A stretch of DNA of 64,000 nucleotides from an archaeon (GCA_021827865.1 JAKAUC010000014.1:45761-109760); one strand, 5' to 3'; positions 36,187 to 45,424 are shown, numbered from the stretch's first letter. Made by a program: numbers and translations. Notes: a model not told the origin generated them from the sequence alone.

Positions 36187-36675
36187 TTGAACGCCATCGA
36201 CGTGGCGGTCCTCTGGGTCCACCTACTCAGCGCTGTGTTCTTCGTGGGTGGGTCGTTCTTCATGTGGCTGGTGGTCGTGCCCTCGTCCCGGCTGATATCA
36301 GAGGACGAGTCGGAGCGGACCAAGGTCGTCGGTAAGATCGCTAAACGGTTCGGCGTGATATCGAACATGGTTCTGGCGGTGCTTGTGCTCACAGGCATCT
36401 ACAATGCGACCTGGTACCTCCCTTCGACGGGCGCCCTCTTCGACACCTACTATGGCAACGTCCTGCTGGCAAAGGTCGTGCTGGTGGTCGTCCTGCTCGC
36501 GCTAATCTACCTGCACAACACCTACTTTGGGAGGAAGATAGTGAAGTTGGCCGCAGAGAAGAGGTTCGAGGAGCTGAAGGCCCTGCGCAAGAGGAGCCGG
36601 GTGGTCTCGGCCGCGAACCTCGCCCTGATGCTGGCGATACTCCTCCTCGCAGTGATGCTGCAGGGACCGGGGTAG
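36187..36675 (+). CDS. Four-helix membrane protein (CopD/DUF2269-like)
   Basis: Integral membrane protein of 162 aa with four helices: VLWVHLLSAVFFVGGSFF, ISNMVLAVLVLTGIYNATW, a third around LLAKVVLVVVLLALIYLH and a last one LALMLAILLLAVML. The WVHLLSAVFFVGG pattern resembles CopD and hemerythrin-like/heme-binding quartets, and His residues in helices 1 and 3 could bind heme or copper. TTG start, apparently leaderless. Possibly involved in copper or redox handling; uncertain. Confidence 0.7.
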   Translation: MNAIDVAVLWVHLLSAVFFVGGSFFMWLVVVPSSRLISEDESERTKVVGKIAKRFGVISNMVLAVLVLTGIYNATWYLPSTGALFDTYYGNVLLAKVVLVVVLLALIYLHNTYFGRKIVKLAAEKRFEELKALRKRSRVVSAANLALMLAILLLAVMLQGPG

Positions 36676-36696
36676 CGGCGGGGGTCGCGTAGGAGG

Positions 36697-37023
36697 TTGT
36701 TTTTCAATGAGGGCGGGGAGACAGAGGAGGTGGGGCCGTCGAAGGAGATTCAGAACTTCGAGGATCTCCGCAGGGTCCGGCTGGCTGACGAGGGGTTCAT
36801 CGTGATCACAGATGCGAACAGGCCCGCCATCATCCACAAGGTGAACGCGAAATGCATCACCACGGACAAGTTCAACAGTAAGGTGAGCATCAACGACCGC
36901 AAGCAGGGGAGCTACTACTGGGCCGACAGCGTGGCCACTGCGGCCCGCGAGTTCGGCGCGAAGCGCTGCAAGGTGTGCAAGCCCGAGCTACGCCTCGTCC
37001 CGCCGTCGACCCTCGACGGTTGA
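36697..37023 (+). CDS. Small Cys-containing protein of unknown function
   Basis: Protein of about 97-108 aa. TTG 36697 directly follows an aggagg, so GTG 36730 with gaggagg upstream may be the true start. It contains NAKCITTDKFN and KRCKVCKPE near the C-terminus, enough Cys for one metal site or a disulfide. Homologues resemble short archaeal proteins adjoining transporters; no function known. It follows the CopD-like gene by 21 bp, so co-transcription is likely. Confidence 0.55.
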   Translation: MFFNEGGETEEVGPSKEIQNFEDLRRVRLADEGFIVITDANRPAIIHKVNAKCITTDKFNSKVSINDRKQGSYYWADSVATAAREFGAKRCKVCKPELRLVPPSTLDG

Positions 37024-37273
37024 ACGGTCGTATGACCGCGCAACCCACTTCAGGGCGGCTAGCCTCGCTCCAGCCCATGAGGTCGTCCGCCGCCCTGGCC
37101 GTACGCGCCAAGCGCAGAGCGTCGGCGCCGAACCCTTTTCGTCCAGCCCCGGGAGATGTCTTCGGTCCGCACCATCCTTGGGGTGTCATAATACCCCGTG
37201 CTGAGGGTGACCAAGAGCGTCCCGGCTGACGGGCCGTAATGGTTTAGGACTACCAGGAGCAGAAGCGCGAAGC

Positions 37274-38113
37274 ATGGGTCAGATAGAGAAGGCCGAGGCG
37301 TTCCGCAGGCTGCACGACAGAAAGGATGTCCTTGTGCTCCCGAACGCCTGGGACGTCCCCAGCGCCAGGGTCTTCGAGGACGAAGGCTTCCCGGCCGTGG
37401 CCACCTCCAGCGCGGGGATGCTCGTCTCACTGGGCTATCCGGACGGCGAAGGGATACCCCACGGTGAGTTCGTGGGCGCCGTGGGCAGAATCGCCCGGGT
37501 GCTCTCGGTCCCGCTCAACGCCGACGTCGTCGGAGGGTTCGGCGACAGCCCCGAGGGGGTCGCCCGGAGCGTGAAGGCTGTCGTCGAGGCGGGCGCCGTC
37601 GGGATCAACATCGAAGACTTTGCGCATGGTTCGAAGGAGCTCCTCCCCCTGCGGTCGCAGCTCGAGAGGCTCCGGAGCCTGATTAGGCTCCGGGAGGAGA
37701 CCGGGGTCCCGTTCGTGATCAATGCGAGGACGGACGCCATCAGGTTCGCCGTCGGCGATGAGGGCGCTAAGATGCGGGAGGCCATCCGCAGGGCCGAGGC
37801 CTACAGAGACCTAGGCGTCGACTGCGTGTATCCCATGGGACTGTCGAGCGCGGATTCGATCTCGGCCTTCGTGAAGACACTCGACTTCCCCGTCAACGTC
37901 ATGGTCAGGAAGGGACTCCCTCCGGTCCCGGAGCTGAAGCGCCTGGGGGTGGCCAGGGTCAGCTTCGGGCCCAGCGCCTCCTATGCGGCTCTGGGTCTGC
38001 TGCGGCGCGCCTCCAGGGAGGTGCGCGAGAAGGGCACCTATGGGAACCTCACCGAGGGGGCGATAACCTTCGACGAGCTCAATGCGCTGGCCGTCCCTAA
38101 GAGAGCAGGCTAG
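37274..38113 (+). CDS. Isocitrate lyase/PEP mutase superfamily enzyme
   Basis: TIM-barrel enzyme of 279 aa. Family signatures: VLPNAWDVPSARVFEDEGFPAVATSSAGM, the metal-binding LNADVVGGFGD, IEDFAHG, and VINARTDAI. These resemble carboxyvinyl-carboxyphosphonate phosphorylmutase, oxaloacetate decarboxylase and methylisocitrate lyase relatives; the KKCGH loop typical of isocitrate lyase is absent. Function probably C-C bond cleavage on an oxaloacetate-like acid. The stop overlaps that of the convergent CNNM gene by 4 bp (CTAG). Confidence 0.87.
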   Translation: MGQIEKAEAFRRLHDRKDVLVLPNAWDVPSARVFEDEGFPAVATSSAGMLVSLGYPDGEGIPHGEFVGAVGRIARVLSVPLNADVVGGFGDSPEGVARSVKAVVEAGAVGINIEDFAHGSKELLPLRSQLERLRSLIRLREETGVPFVINARTDAIRFAVGDEGAKMREAIRRAEAYRDLGVDCVYPMGLSSADSISAFVKTLDFPVNVMVRKGLPPVPELKRLGVARVSFGPSASYAALGLLRRASREVREKGTYGNLTEGAITFDELNALAVPKRAG

Positions 38114-39081
38114 ACCTTCACGCCGAGTAGGCGCTCCAGGATGTCCGAGAGCGTGATCATCCCGATCATCGTTTCTTCGTAGACGAATGCGATGGTGGTC
38201 CCCGCATCCTGCATCTTCTCGATGACGGTGGCGAGGCCGTCGTCCTTCGAGACTCGGGCAGGCTGAATCATGTAGTCCAAGATGCTGGAGTCAAGTGGGC
38301 TCCTAGAAAGGGCCTTAGATATTGTCCTGAACGTGACCGCGCCGATGTATTCCTTCCTCTGGGGGTCGAAGACAGGCATCCTCGGGTGGCTGGTCTCCCC
38401 CATGGCCTTCAAGGCCTCGAGGATTGTGGCACCCGATGACACGGAGGAGATTTCGTCCAAGGGCGTCAGGGCGTCCATGGCGACGGTCTTGGACGAAGCC
38501 AGGGCTGTCCTCAGGAGCCTACCGGCGTCCGGCTCGATGTGCCCCGCCTTCTCCAGCATGGTGACGACTGCCTCGAACTCGTCTGAGAGATCGATTTCCG
38601 TGTACCCCGGCTTGCCGACCAGCTTCTCAGACAGCTTCCTGGCCATGATGGTGAGAGGGACGGCTGCGGGGGAGAGGGCATCCAACACCAGCTTGGTCGA
38701 TGGGGCGAGGGACAGTGACATTCTCAAGGCGTTCTCGATGCCGATGGCTTTGGGGAGGAGGTACAGCAGCGTCATTATGACGAAGGATCCTGCGACGGCG
38801 CTGTAGACCCACCCGATGGGGCCAAGATAGGCCGAGAGCACCAGGCCCATCGAAGTGGCGAGGACGACGTTAGAGAAGGTGTCGACCATTGTTGTCACGC
38901 TCACGAGCTTGGTCTTCTCGCTGACTATGGCCAGGGCCTTGGAGGCGTTGGCGGCCGGGTCGTCGATGGTGGCGCTGAGGGAGAATGGCCTCAGGGTCAG
39001 GTAGGTCGCCTCTACCAGTGACGACCAGAAGGAAATCACGATCGTCGCTATGAGGAAGGCGTAGACTATCAGAGGGACCAA
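38110..39081 (-). CDS. CNNM/CorC-type membrane protein with CBS domains
   Basis: Protein of 323 aa. The first 135 residues hold three to four membrane helices of the DUF21 type (FWSSLVEATYLTLRPFSL, VLATSMGLVLSAYLG). The C-terminal half has two CBS modules (ALTPLDEISSVSSGATILEALK and SILDYMIQPARVSKDDGLATVIE), here lacking a HlyC/CorC domain at the end. Such proteins affect magnesium or other divalent-cation export. It is convergent with the ICL/PEPM gene and lies 22 bp upstream of pyrH on the same strand. Confidence 0.82.
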   Translation of the reverse strand: MVPLIVYAFLIATIVISFWSSLVEATYLTLRPFSLSATIDDPAANASKALAIVSEKTKLVSVTTMVDTFSNVVLATSMGLVLSAYLGPIGWVYSAVAGSFVIMTLLYLLPKAIGIENALRMSLSLAPSTKLVLDALSPAAVPLTIMARKLSEKLVGKPGYTEIDLSDEFEAVVTMLEKAGHIEPDAGRLLRTALASSKTVAMDALTPLDEISSVSSGATILEALKAMGETSHPRMPVFDPQRKEYIGAVTFRTISKALSRSPLDSSILDYMIQPARVSKDDGLATVIEKMQDAGTTIAFVYEETMIGMITLSDILERLLGVKV

Positions 39082-39103
39082 TTCTTGCGGCTCTGCGCCC
39101 CTC

Positions 39104-39769
39104 CTAGCTCACTACCGTTCCGACCTTCTCGCCGCGGACCGCCCTGACCACCGCCTTTGCATCGGCCCCATTCAGGACCACGAGCCTAATCCTCGACACC
39201 GTCAGCCGGTCTACGGCGATGGGATCCACGATGCTGTGTATCCCTGGCCTATGAGAGCCACCGAGTATCTCCTTCATCTTTTCGTATGTGATCCTGTCGA
39301 GCTTCCTTGCCCTCTTGTTGACCCTTGGATCTTCGGTGTAGATGCCGCTCTGGTCTGAGGCCTTCACCATCAGGTCGGCCCTCCATCTCTCAGCCACGAT
39401 GGCCGCGACCGTATCTGTGGTGATACCTGGCTTCAGACCACCCATGACAGCGACCCTGTTCCTTGCCAGCCGCTGCAGCATCCCATCGATTGAGGTGGGG
39501 ACGCTGCTCACCCCTCCCAGCTTCATCGCGACCAGCCTTGCGTTGAGCCTGGACGCGTGGATGGCCACGGTGTCCTGCTGGTAGGGCGAAAGTCCCATGG
39601 CAGCGGCCGACTTGATGTACTCCCTTGAGACGCCTCCGCCCCCTACCACCACTGCCACCGAATCCCCCTCGATGTTGAGATCGGAAATCACCTCAGCGTA
39701 TGCGTTCACGATCTTTGCCGCGGGGGGGTCGCCCAGCACAGAACCGCCGATTCGGAGTACTACTTTCAA
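39104..39769 (-). CDS. pyrH: UMP kinase (archaeal type)
   Basis: Amino-acid-kinase-fold enzyme that phosphorylates UMP. Motifs: LKVVLRIGGSVLG at the N-terminus, AVVVGGGGVSREYI, MVKASDQSGIYTEDPRVN and the C-terminal NGADAKAVVRAV. The frame is open to TTG 39796; I prefer TTG 39769 because homology begins there and GAGG sits about 9 nt upstream, with a TATA box ttataaa (39811-39817) placing the transcript start near 39787. Expected length about 222-231 aa. Confidence 0.9.
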   Translation of the reverse strand: MKVVLRIGGSVLGDPPAAKIVNAYAEVISDLNIEGDSVAVVVGGGGVSREYIKSAAAMGLSPYQQDTVAIHASRLNARLVAMKLGGVSSVPTSIDGMLQRLARNRVAVMGGLKPGITTDTVAAIVAERWRADLMVKASDQSGIYTEDPRVNKRARKLDRITYEKMKEILGGSHRPGIHSIVDPIAVDRLTVSRIRLVVLNGADAKAVVRAVRGEKVGTVVS

Positions 39770-39909
39770 ACTTCGATTCCTCGCTTGTGTCTGCAACGCG
39801 GCGGGAGGTTTTATAAATGGGTAAGGGAGATTCCATTCTTAAGATTACGATGGCCGCTGCCTCCGTTCCAGAATGTGTTCCTTCCGCCTGACGAAGAGGT
39901 AGCTCTGCA

Positions 39910-41154
39910 TTGTCAAAGACCGATTCCGTTAGGCTATACAAGGTAAGGAAGCTCATCTCTGAGCTAAGCAGCAAGGAGGGGAGAGGAACAGAACTGGTGT
40001 CGCTCTACATTCCCCCAAAGAAGGCAATCCATGAAGCAATCGCCAATCTTCGTGAGGAGTGGGGGACGGCGGGGAACATCAAGTCAGACACGACCAGGAA
40101 CCACGTGCAAGATGCGCTCACCAAGGCCATGCAGAGACTCAAACTGTACAGGACGGTCCCTGACATGGGGCTCGTCGTCTTCTCGGGGGCGCTCCCGACC
40201 AACGGTCCGGGGAGCGAGGTAGTCAACGTGTGGGAGATTATTCCGCCCAAGCCGGTGCAGACGTACTTGTACGCCTGCGATGACCATTTCAGGGTCGAGT
40301 ATCTTAGAGACATGCTCCGGGAAGACAAGGTCTTCGGCCTCTTGGTCATCGACTCCAGCGATGTTGGTCTCGGGATACTCAGCGGCGGGAGCCTGGAGAT
40401 TGTGGACCTGATGACCTCCGGCATATCAGGAAAGACGCGAAAGGGAGGGCAGTCGGCCAGGAGGTACGAGCGCGGAAGGGAGATGGAGCTGACCTATTTC
40501 TTCAACAGGGTCGCAGAACATGCAACGCGGACCTTCGTGGACGGCAACAAAGTCACGGGCCTCATCGTAGGAGGCCCCGGGCCTACCAAGGACGATTTCC
40601 TGAAGGGAGGATACCTCCACTACGAGCTGCAGAAGAAGGTGATAGCGGTGCTCGACCTCGGATATTCGGGGAGGGAGGGGGTGAGGGAGCTGGTCGAGAA
40701 GGCTTCGGACATACTCAAGGATGTCAGGCTCGTCGAGGAGAAGCGGCTGGTCCAGAAGTTCCTCGGCGAAGTCAACAGGCAGGGAGGGTTGGCCGTCTAC
40801 GGGCTCCCCAGGGTACTGGATGCCTTGCAGAAAGCGAGCACCGAAGTGGTGCTCGTCTCGGACGACCTGGAGATGGTGAAGATTGAAGCGACGTGCAAGA
40901 AATGCGGGGCGCCGAAGTCGCAGACCGTCCCCTCGTCAAAGAAGATCCAGTCGCGCCAGGACATGGGCGCCACCCCCTGTGCGAACTGCGGGGCTACAGA
41001 CTATGAATTCTCCGAGAAGGACCTGGTCGACGTGCTCGAAGAAATGGCGTTCCAAGCAGGGTCCAAGGTGGAGGTGATCTCCTCTGGGACCGAAGAGGGG
41101 AGCATGTTCAAGACGTTCGGTGGGATTGCGGCCCTGCTCCGCTACAGAGCCTAG
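39910..41154 (+). CDS. prf1: Peptide chain release factor aRF1
   Basis: Archaeal release factor of 414 aa that recognises all three stop codons. Domain 1 has the NIKS motif (TAGNIKSDTTRNH), domain 2 the GGQ motif (TRKGGQSARRYERG), and domain 3 ends with a zinc-like pair CKKCG...CANCG near residues 325-360. Start TTG 39910 with gaggt upstream. It is divergent from pyrH and shares its 5' region. Its stop codon overlaps that of the DUF4382-like gene by 4 bp (CTAG). Confidence 0.95.
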   Translation: MSKTDSVRLYKVRKLISELSSKEGRGTELVSLYIPPKKAIHEAIANLREEWGTAGNIKSDTTRNHVQDALTKAMQRLKLYRTVPDMGLVVFSGALPTNGPGSEVVNVWEIIPPKPVQTYLYACDDHFRVEYLRDMLREDKVFGLLVIDSSDVGLGILSGGSLEIVDLMTSGISGKTRKGGQSARRYERGREMELTYFFNRVAEHATRTFVDGNKVTGLIVGGPGPTKDDFLKGGYLHYELQKKVIAVLDLGYSGREGVRELVEKASDILKDVRLVEEKRLVQKFLGEVNRQGGLAVYGLPRVLDALQKASTEVVLVSDDLEMVKIEATCKKCGAPKSQTVPSSKKIQSRQDMGATPCANCGATDYEFSEKDLVDVLEEMAFQAGSKVEVISSGTEEGSMFKTFGGIAALLRYRA

Positions 41155-42188
41155 GTCGCAGTGACGACCTGGGCGCTGATTGTGCCTGCCCCGATTACTA
41201 TCACATAGTAACTGGTCCCTGCGACAGGCGTGTACCCCCCACGGAGGCTTGTAACGGCGCCCGAGTAGGAGAACGACTGTGAGGAGCCTCCTACCAGTGT
41301 GTACTCTGACCCCTTCAAGTGCGATCGGATTTGGCCCGGCGAGCCGTTGAGAAGCTGAAGCGAACCGTTCGGCTGCACCAGGAAGACCATGGTGTCGGCC
41401 GCCGCTCCTAGCGCGCTGTCCTCCCCCCCGTTGGCGTGGACGGCCACCACGAACATGTGCAGTGCAATCGGGTCAGGGCCGCTGTTCAGGACAGTAATCG
41501 AGAATGAATCAGGAGTCAGGGACACCGCTGAGGCGCTAAAGTTGTCCGAGTACTCCGCCTTGAAGGCGTCGAACCAGCCATACCCCTCGAGCGAGGCCTG
41601 CTTGCCTACTCCCTTGCTCAGTTGGTCCACCTCTCCGGAGGGAACCTGGAGGGCCTTGGCCCCTGCGGCAAGCGTGAACGACGGGCTTGAAGGAGTCCCC
41701 AAGTTGATGACTGTCGGCTGGAAATCCACGAGGGCGGCCGCGGGACTGGTGGAGTTGACCTTCAGGCCGCCTATGATTGGGACCGCTAGGCTGTCTGAGC
41801 TGACGGCGGCGCTGTAGTTCTGGCCCCTGAACTCCACCGTTGCGGCCTCGATTGTGAAATTCACTTCGTCGTAGGTGAGGCTGGGGACCGTGTCGCTCGA
41901 TATCTTCTGACTGAGGTCGACCAACTGCATGGAGTCGAACGTCCCTTGTCCCGGCACCGAAACCCACCCCGAACTCCCGAACCCAGCTGCGTGGACGGCC
42001 AGGCTGGAATAAGTGATGTAAACCCCAGTCACCCCTGCAGGAACGGTAGGAGGGTCTGTAAGGAGCACTGAAAGGACCCCGGATGAACCGGGCTCCAGGA
42101 TGCCCAGGGTCGACCCTGAGAAGATGATTGCCCCTGCGAGGGCGAGCCCGACCAGCCCATACGTAACAGCCTTCGCCCCGAGCTTCAC
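41151..42188 (-). CDS. DUF4382-like secreted/membrane-anchored protein
   Basis: Protein of about 345 aa from GTG 42188. An N-terminal membrane segment (AVTYGLVGLALAGAIIFSGSTLG) is followed by an extracytoplasmic beta-rich domain: LSVLLTDPPTVPAG, VYITYSSLAVHA, and FDSMQLVDLSQK match the usual start of DUF4382 domains, which form carbohydrate- or cell-surface-associated beta structures. Many Ser/Thr and Asn sites suggest glycosylation. The frame remains open to 42392 but that part lacks homology. Function unknown, probably at the cell surface. Confidence 0.75.
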   Translation of the reverse strand: MKLGAKAVTYGLVGLALAGAIIFSGSTLGILEPGSSGVLSVLLTDPPTVPAGVTGVYITYSSLAVHAAGFGSSGWVSVPGQGTFDSMQLVDLSQKISSDTVPSLTYDEVNFTIEAATVEFRGQNYSAAVSSDSLAVPIIGGLKVNSTSPAAALVDFQPTVINLGTPSSPSFTLAAGAKALQVPSGEVDQLSKGVGKQASLEGYGWFDAFKAEYSDNFSASAVSLTPDSFSITVLNSGPDPIALHMFVVAVHANGGEDSALGAAADTMVFLVQPNGSLQLLNGSPGQIRSHLKGSEYTLVGGSSQSFSYSGAVTSLRGGYTPVAGTSYYVIVIGAGTISAQVVTAT

Positions 42189-42285
42189 GATTCGTCCTTG
42201 CCCCCGATCAGTTGAGAGGCACCTCGGCCAGGCGTTATCAACCAACGTTTTTGAACATGGAGATGGCCTCAAATTCGAGCAACGA

Positions 42286-42774
42286 GTGAGTGAACCACCG
42301 AACAGAGGACCCACGAAGGCGCCACAGACAGAGAGGCCCACCCCCGGAATGGTGGACGCGGAGTTGAAAGGGAACACCCTGAGGGTGTACATCTATGCCC
42401 TCAAGAAGCGCCGTGTGGGAGTGCGGGAGGTCCAGCGCGCCCTTCTCATGTCGAACCCCTCCTTAGCACAGTATCATCTCAACAAGCTGAAGGATATGGG
42501 CCTTGTCTCGGAGAACAATGGAGGGTATGAAGTAGTCGGAGAGGTGAAGGTTGACGTGATGAGGGACTTCCTCAGGCTCGGTACTCTCATAGTCCCGAGG
42601 TTCATATTCTACGCGGTCATCTTCACGGTGTTCGCCGCATACCTTGGTCTCGTCGGCGCGCCATACTATGTCCTTGTTCCTGTCTTGGAATGGTTCGCCG
42701 TGGGGCTGGCGGCGGCCGCGGCCGTGTTCTGGTTTGAGGCGATTAGGGCCTGGCGATCCGCCCCCTCGCCGTGA
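42286..42774 (+). CDS. Membrane-anchored winged-helix regulator-like protein
   Basis: Protein of about 162 aa from GTG 42286 (ATG 42349 is an alternative). A winged-helix DNA-binding domain is visible: LRVYIYALKKRRVGVREVQRAL, LAQYHLNKLKDMGLV, NGGYEVVGE. Two C-terminal membrane helices follow (FIFYAVIFTVFAAYLGLVG and LEWFAVGLAAAAAVFWFEA). This layout suits a membrane-tethered transcription factor. It is divergent from the DUF4382 gene. Confidence 0.75.
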   Translation: MSEPPNRGPTKAPQTERPTPGMVDAELKGNTLRVYIYALKKRRVGVREVQRALLMSNPSLAQYHLNKLKDMGLVSENNGGYEVVGEVKVDVMRDFLRLGTLIVPRFIFYAVIFTVFAAYLGLVGAPYYVLVPVLEWFAVGLAAAAAVFWFEAIRAWRSAPSP

Positions 42775-42835
42775 CCGCCCTCTCCGCACAAATGGTTTTA
42801 TCCAGAAACCGTTTCCTCAAGTCGAGTGATTTCAG

Positions 42836-44053
42836 GTGCCAATCAGAATCGGACTAATCGGGAAGACCAACGCAGGCAAGACGACCCTGTTTAATTCCAT
42901 GACCCTCCTCGCTGGAGAGGTCTCGAACTACCCGTTCACCACGAAGTCTCCCGAAACTGGAGTCGCCAACGTAGTCTCTCTCTGCGTGCACAAGGAGTTC
43001 AGAGTCCAAGACAACCCCGCAAACTCGAAGTGTGAAGACGGCTGGCGGTTCATCCCCGTGGAGGTGACCGACCTGCCTGGCCTAATCAAAGGGGCGTGGA
43101 TGGGGAAGGGCCTCGGGAATCAGTTCCTCAGCGTTGCCGCCCAGTCGGATGCCCTCCTCCATGTAGTCGACGCCTCGGGTAGCGTAGACAAGGACGGGAA
43201 GATTACCGAGCCTGGGACAGGGGACCCCATCGCAGACTTCGCCGACGTGGAACTGGAGCTTGTCCTGTGGTACACGAAGTTGTTTACCCAGAACCTTCCG
43301 AAGATTTCGAAGCTGTCGAAGACACCGGGGTATGGCGTCCCGACCGCGGTCGAAGAGGTGATGCAGGGAATCGGGGTGAGGAAGGAACATGCGGTGGCGG
43401 CGATGAAGGACGCGATGCTCGAGGAGAAGGCGTTCGACTCGTGGAATGAGAAAGAGATTCAGAGCTTCTGCTGGTCGCTCCGGGAGTACTCCAAACCCAC
43501 CCTCCTCATAGCCAACAAGATGGACCTCCCCTACGCGGCTGAGAACTTCAAGAAAATCCGAGAGAAGTTCAAGGGCCTCATGGTGGTACCCACTAGTGGA
43601 GAGGCCGAGCTCACACTGCGGAGGGCCGAAGCCAAGGGGCTCATCAAATACATCCCTGGTGAGGAGCGGTTCGAGTTGCTGAAGCCCCAAGAGCTGAACG
43701 ACGCCCAGAGGAGCGCGCTCGCTTACATCAGGCGCAAGGTCTTCGGGGAGTATCTTAGGACAGGGGTGCAGTTCGCCCTCAACTCAGTTACCTTCAAACT
43801 GTTGAAGGAGAACGCAGTATACCCCGTCCATGACCCCCAGAAACTCTCCGACAAGAACGGGAGAGTCCTCCCCGATGTATACCTCCTCCCGAGCGGGTCC
43901 ACTGTTGAAGACCTGGCCAGGGACATACACTCGGACCTGGTGAAAGGGCTCCTATACGCTGTGGATGTGAGGACCGGGCTGCACCTGCCCACCAACTACG
44001 TCCTCAGGGACCGGGATGTGCTTTCGATAGTATCGACGGCGAAAGAGAGCTAG
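42836..44053 (+). CDS. YchF/Obg-like GTPase with TGS domain
   Basis: Conserved archaeal P-loop GTPase of 405 aa. G1 is GKTNAGKTTLFN, G3 region VTDLPGLIKGA, G4 NKMD (IANKMDLPYA), and a C-terminal TGS domain (YLLPSGSTVEDLARDIHSDL) with KGLLYAVDVRTG. This matches archaeal relatives of YchF/OLA1 and DRG; the exact subfamily is uncertain because a long insertion (SKTPGYGVPTAVEEVMQGIG) lies between G3 and G4. It probably acts with ribosomes. Start GTG 42836; the primase-like gene follows after 22 bp. Confidence 0.88.
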   Translation: MPIRIGLIGKTNAGKTTLFNSMTLLAGEVSNYPFTTKSPETGVANVVSLCVHKEFRVQDNPANSKCEDGWRFIPVEVTDLPGLIKGAWMGKGLGNQFLSVAAQSDALLHVVDASGSVDKDGKITEPGTGDPIADFADVELELVLWYTKLFTQNLPKISKLSKTPGYGVPTAVEEVMQGIGVRKEHAVAAMKDAMLEEKAFDSWNEKEIQSFCWSLREYSKPTLLIANKMDLPYAAENFKKIREKFKGLMVVPTSGEAELTLRRAEAKGLIKYIPGEERFELLKPQELNDAQRSALAYIRRKVFGEYLRTGVQFALNSVTFKLLKENAVYPVHDPQKLSDKNGRVLPDVYLLPSGSTVEDLARDIHSDLVKGLLYAVDVRTGLHLPTNYVLRDRDVLSIVSTAKES

Positions 44054-44075
44054 CGAGAGGCCAAGGTGAAGAGGC

Positions 44076-45059
44076 TTGCCCTATGGAACACCCCTGCTGT
44101 CGGACCTGGAATTGCGATACCCCTTCGCGCCCCGGTCCAGGAAGTTCTTCGAGTCCATCCCCGTGGAAGAGAGCCTCGCCAGCAAGGAAGTCGTCGCCCA
44201 GACCCAGAGCAGGCTGTTGAGCTCGTTGGGGAGGGCCAGGTACGAGCCCAGCATCTCGGAGCTCGTCGAGTTCTCCAGCTTCTTCGCCGCCGCCTTCGTG
44301 GCTAGCCAGGACCCGGTTCTCGGTTCGCGCTTCTCGAAGAAGGAGGCTGAGAGGGCAAAGGGGTTTTTCATCGCCGAGGGGCCGAGGAATAAGGTCACGG
44401 TGATGACCGAATGCTTTGGCGCGGCGGTCCAGACTGACGACCGGGACACCGGGAGGCCGGACTATTCGCTCCCGTTTGAAGGGTATCTTTCGCTCACCTC
44501 CAAATACGAACTCTCGAAGGACCCGAAGTGGAAGTTGGTGAGGCAGGAGTTGGACAGGGGGACGGTCAGGCTGAGTGATAACCTACTCAACGACCTGTTC
44601 GGAGGGTGTGCACAGGCAGCGATTGCAGACGGCGTCAGGAATCTTAGGAGGGCCGACCTGCCGAGACAGCTCGGCGACGTCAAGGCTGAAGTGATCAAGT
44701 ATGCTCCATCCCCCAAGCCTAAAACCAACAAGGGGTATCTCTACGTAGAGGACCTGCTCGCCCATCCGGTCGCGGATGGGAGGCATCGCCTCACTTGGCT
44801 GGTTCTCGCCCCATACCTTGTGAATGTCAAGAAGCTTGAAGACGAAGCCGCCATCGAGAAGATAAGGGCGTTCGTGGCAGCCGCCGGAGAGACCAGCGCC
44901 ATGAGGAGGTTCATCGAATACAACGTCCGGAGGGCGCGCAGGAATGGCCTGCTCCCCCCCACTTTCTCAAAGTTGAAGTCAGAACATCCGGACATCTACG
45001 GGCTCCTTCCGAAAGAGGCCCTCACCGCCGAAAGCACCAAGGGGAAGGCTGCGCCGTAG
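44076..45059 (+). CDS. DNA primase large subunit-like protein with PriX-type C-terminus
   Basis: Protein of 327 aa. The first half has the archaeal PriL order: LELRYPFAPRSRKFFESI, ARYEPSISELVEFSSFFAAAFVAS, and SRFSKKEAERAKGFF. The C-terminal part reads KGYLYVEDLLAHPVADGRHRLTWLVLAPYLVNV, followed by helices; this resembles PriX/PriCT-type primase C-termini more than the usual PriL iron-sulfur domain, and only two Cys (TECFG and GGCAQ) are seen, too few for the 4Fe-4S cluster. It likely pairs with a PriS catalytic subunit outside the window. TTG start, 22 bp after the GTPase. Confidence 0.7.
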   Translation: MPYGTPLLSDLELRYPFAPRSRKFFESIPVEESLASKEVVAQTQSRLLSSLGRARYEPSISELVEFSSFFAAAFVASQDPVLGSRFSKKEAERAKGFFIAEGPRNKVTVMTECFGAAVQTDDRDTGRPDYSLPFEGYLSLTSKYELSKDPKWKLVRQELDRGTVRLSDNLLNDLFGGCAQAAIADGVRNLRRADLPRQLGDVKAEVIKYAPSPKPKTNKGYLYVEDLLAHPVADGRHRLTWLVLAPYLVNVKKLEDEAAIEKIRAFVAAAGETSAMRRFIEYNVRRARRNGLLPPTFSKLKSEHPDIYGLLPKEALTAESTKGKAAP

Positions 45060-45123
45060 CAAATCGTTGTACGGAGTTTCAAGAGCGATAGGTTAACTCG
45101 GCTTCGCGGGCCATCGAAGGAAC

Positions 45124-45402
45124 ATGGTATCGACTTTCGTCGTCGCAATGCTAGGCGGTCTGGCGGCAACAGCCACCACCGCCGCAGCTACGGGGAACGC
45201 ATCCGCCGCGGCCAGCGCGGTCCATGCCGTCCCCCCGGGTCTCCAGGTGGCGCTTTCGCATGTGCCCACCGCGTCGAATGCGTACGAGGTACTCAAGCAG
45301 CACATCTCCCTCTACGCTGGGACCGGGACCGGGGGAACGGCGGCCACCGGCGGAGCCGCAGCGGCTGTGAAACACGGCCTTCGTCTCGGGCGTGGCAAGT
45401 AG
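45124..45402 (+). CDS. Small Ala/Thr/Gly-rich hypothetical protein
   Basis: Protein of 92 aa, rich in Ala, Thr and Gly with a hydrophobic N-terminus (FVVAMLGGLAATATTAAATG) and a basic end (KHGLRLGRGK). It could be a membrane or secreted peptide, or a low-complexity frame without function. ATG at 45124, 64 bp after the primase gene. A T-rich stretch at 45416-45424 just downstream looks like an archaeal terminator. Confidence 0.45.
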   Translation: MVSTFVVAMLGGLAATATTAAATGNASAAASAVHAVPPGLQVALSHVPTASNAYEVLKQHISLYAGTGTGGTAATGGAAAAVKHGLRLGRGK

Positions 45403-45415
45403 CCACGCCCAACGA

Positions 45416-45424
45416 TTTTTTCTT
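45416..45424 (+). terminator. T-rich terminator
   Basis: A run of Ts (ttttttctt) 14 bp after the stop codon of the small protein, typical of archaeal oligo-T termination. Confidence 0.4.

Noticed and set aside
38110..38113. CTAG overlaps of convergent stop codons (also at 41151-41154) as a possible regulatory device
   Set aside because: Simple consequence of palindromic CTAG serving as TAG on both strands in tightly packed genes.
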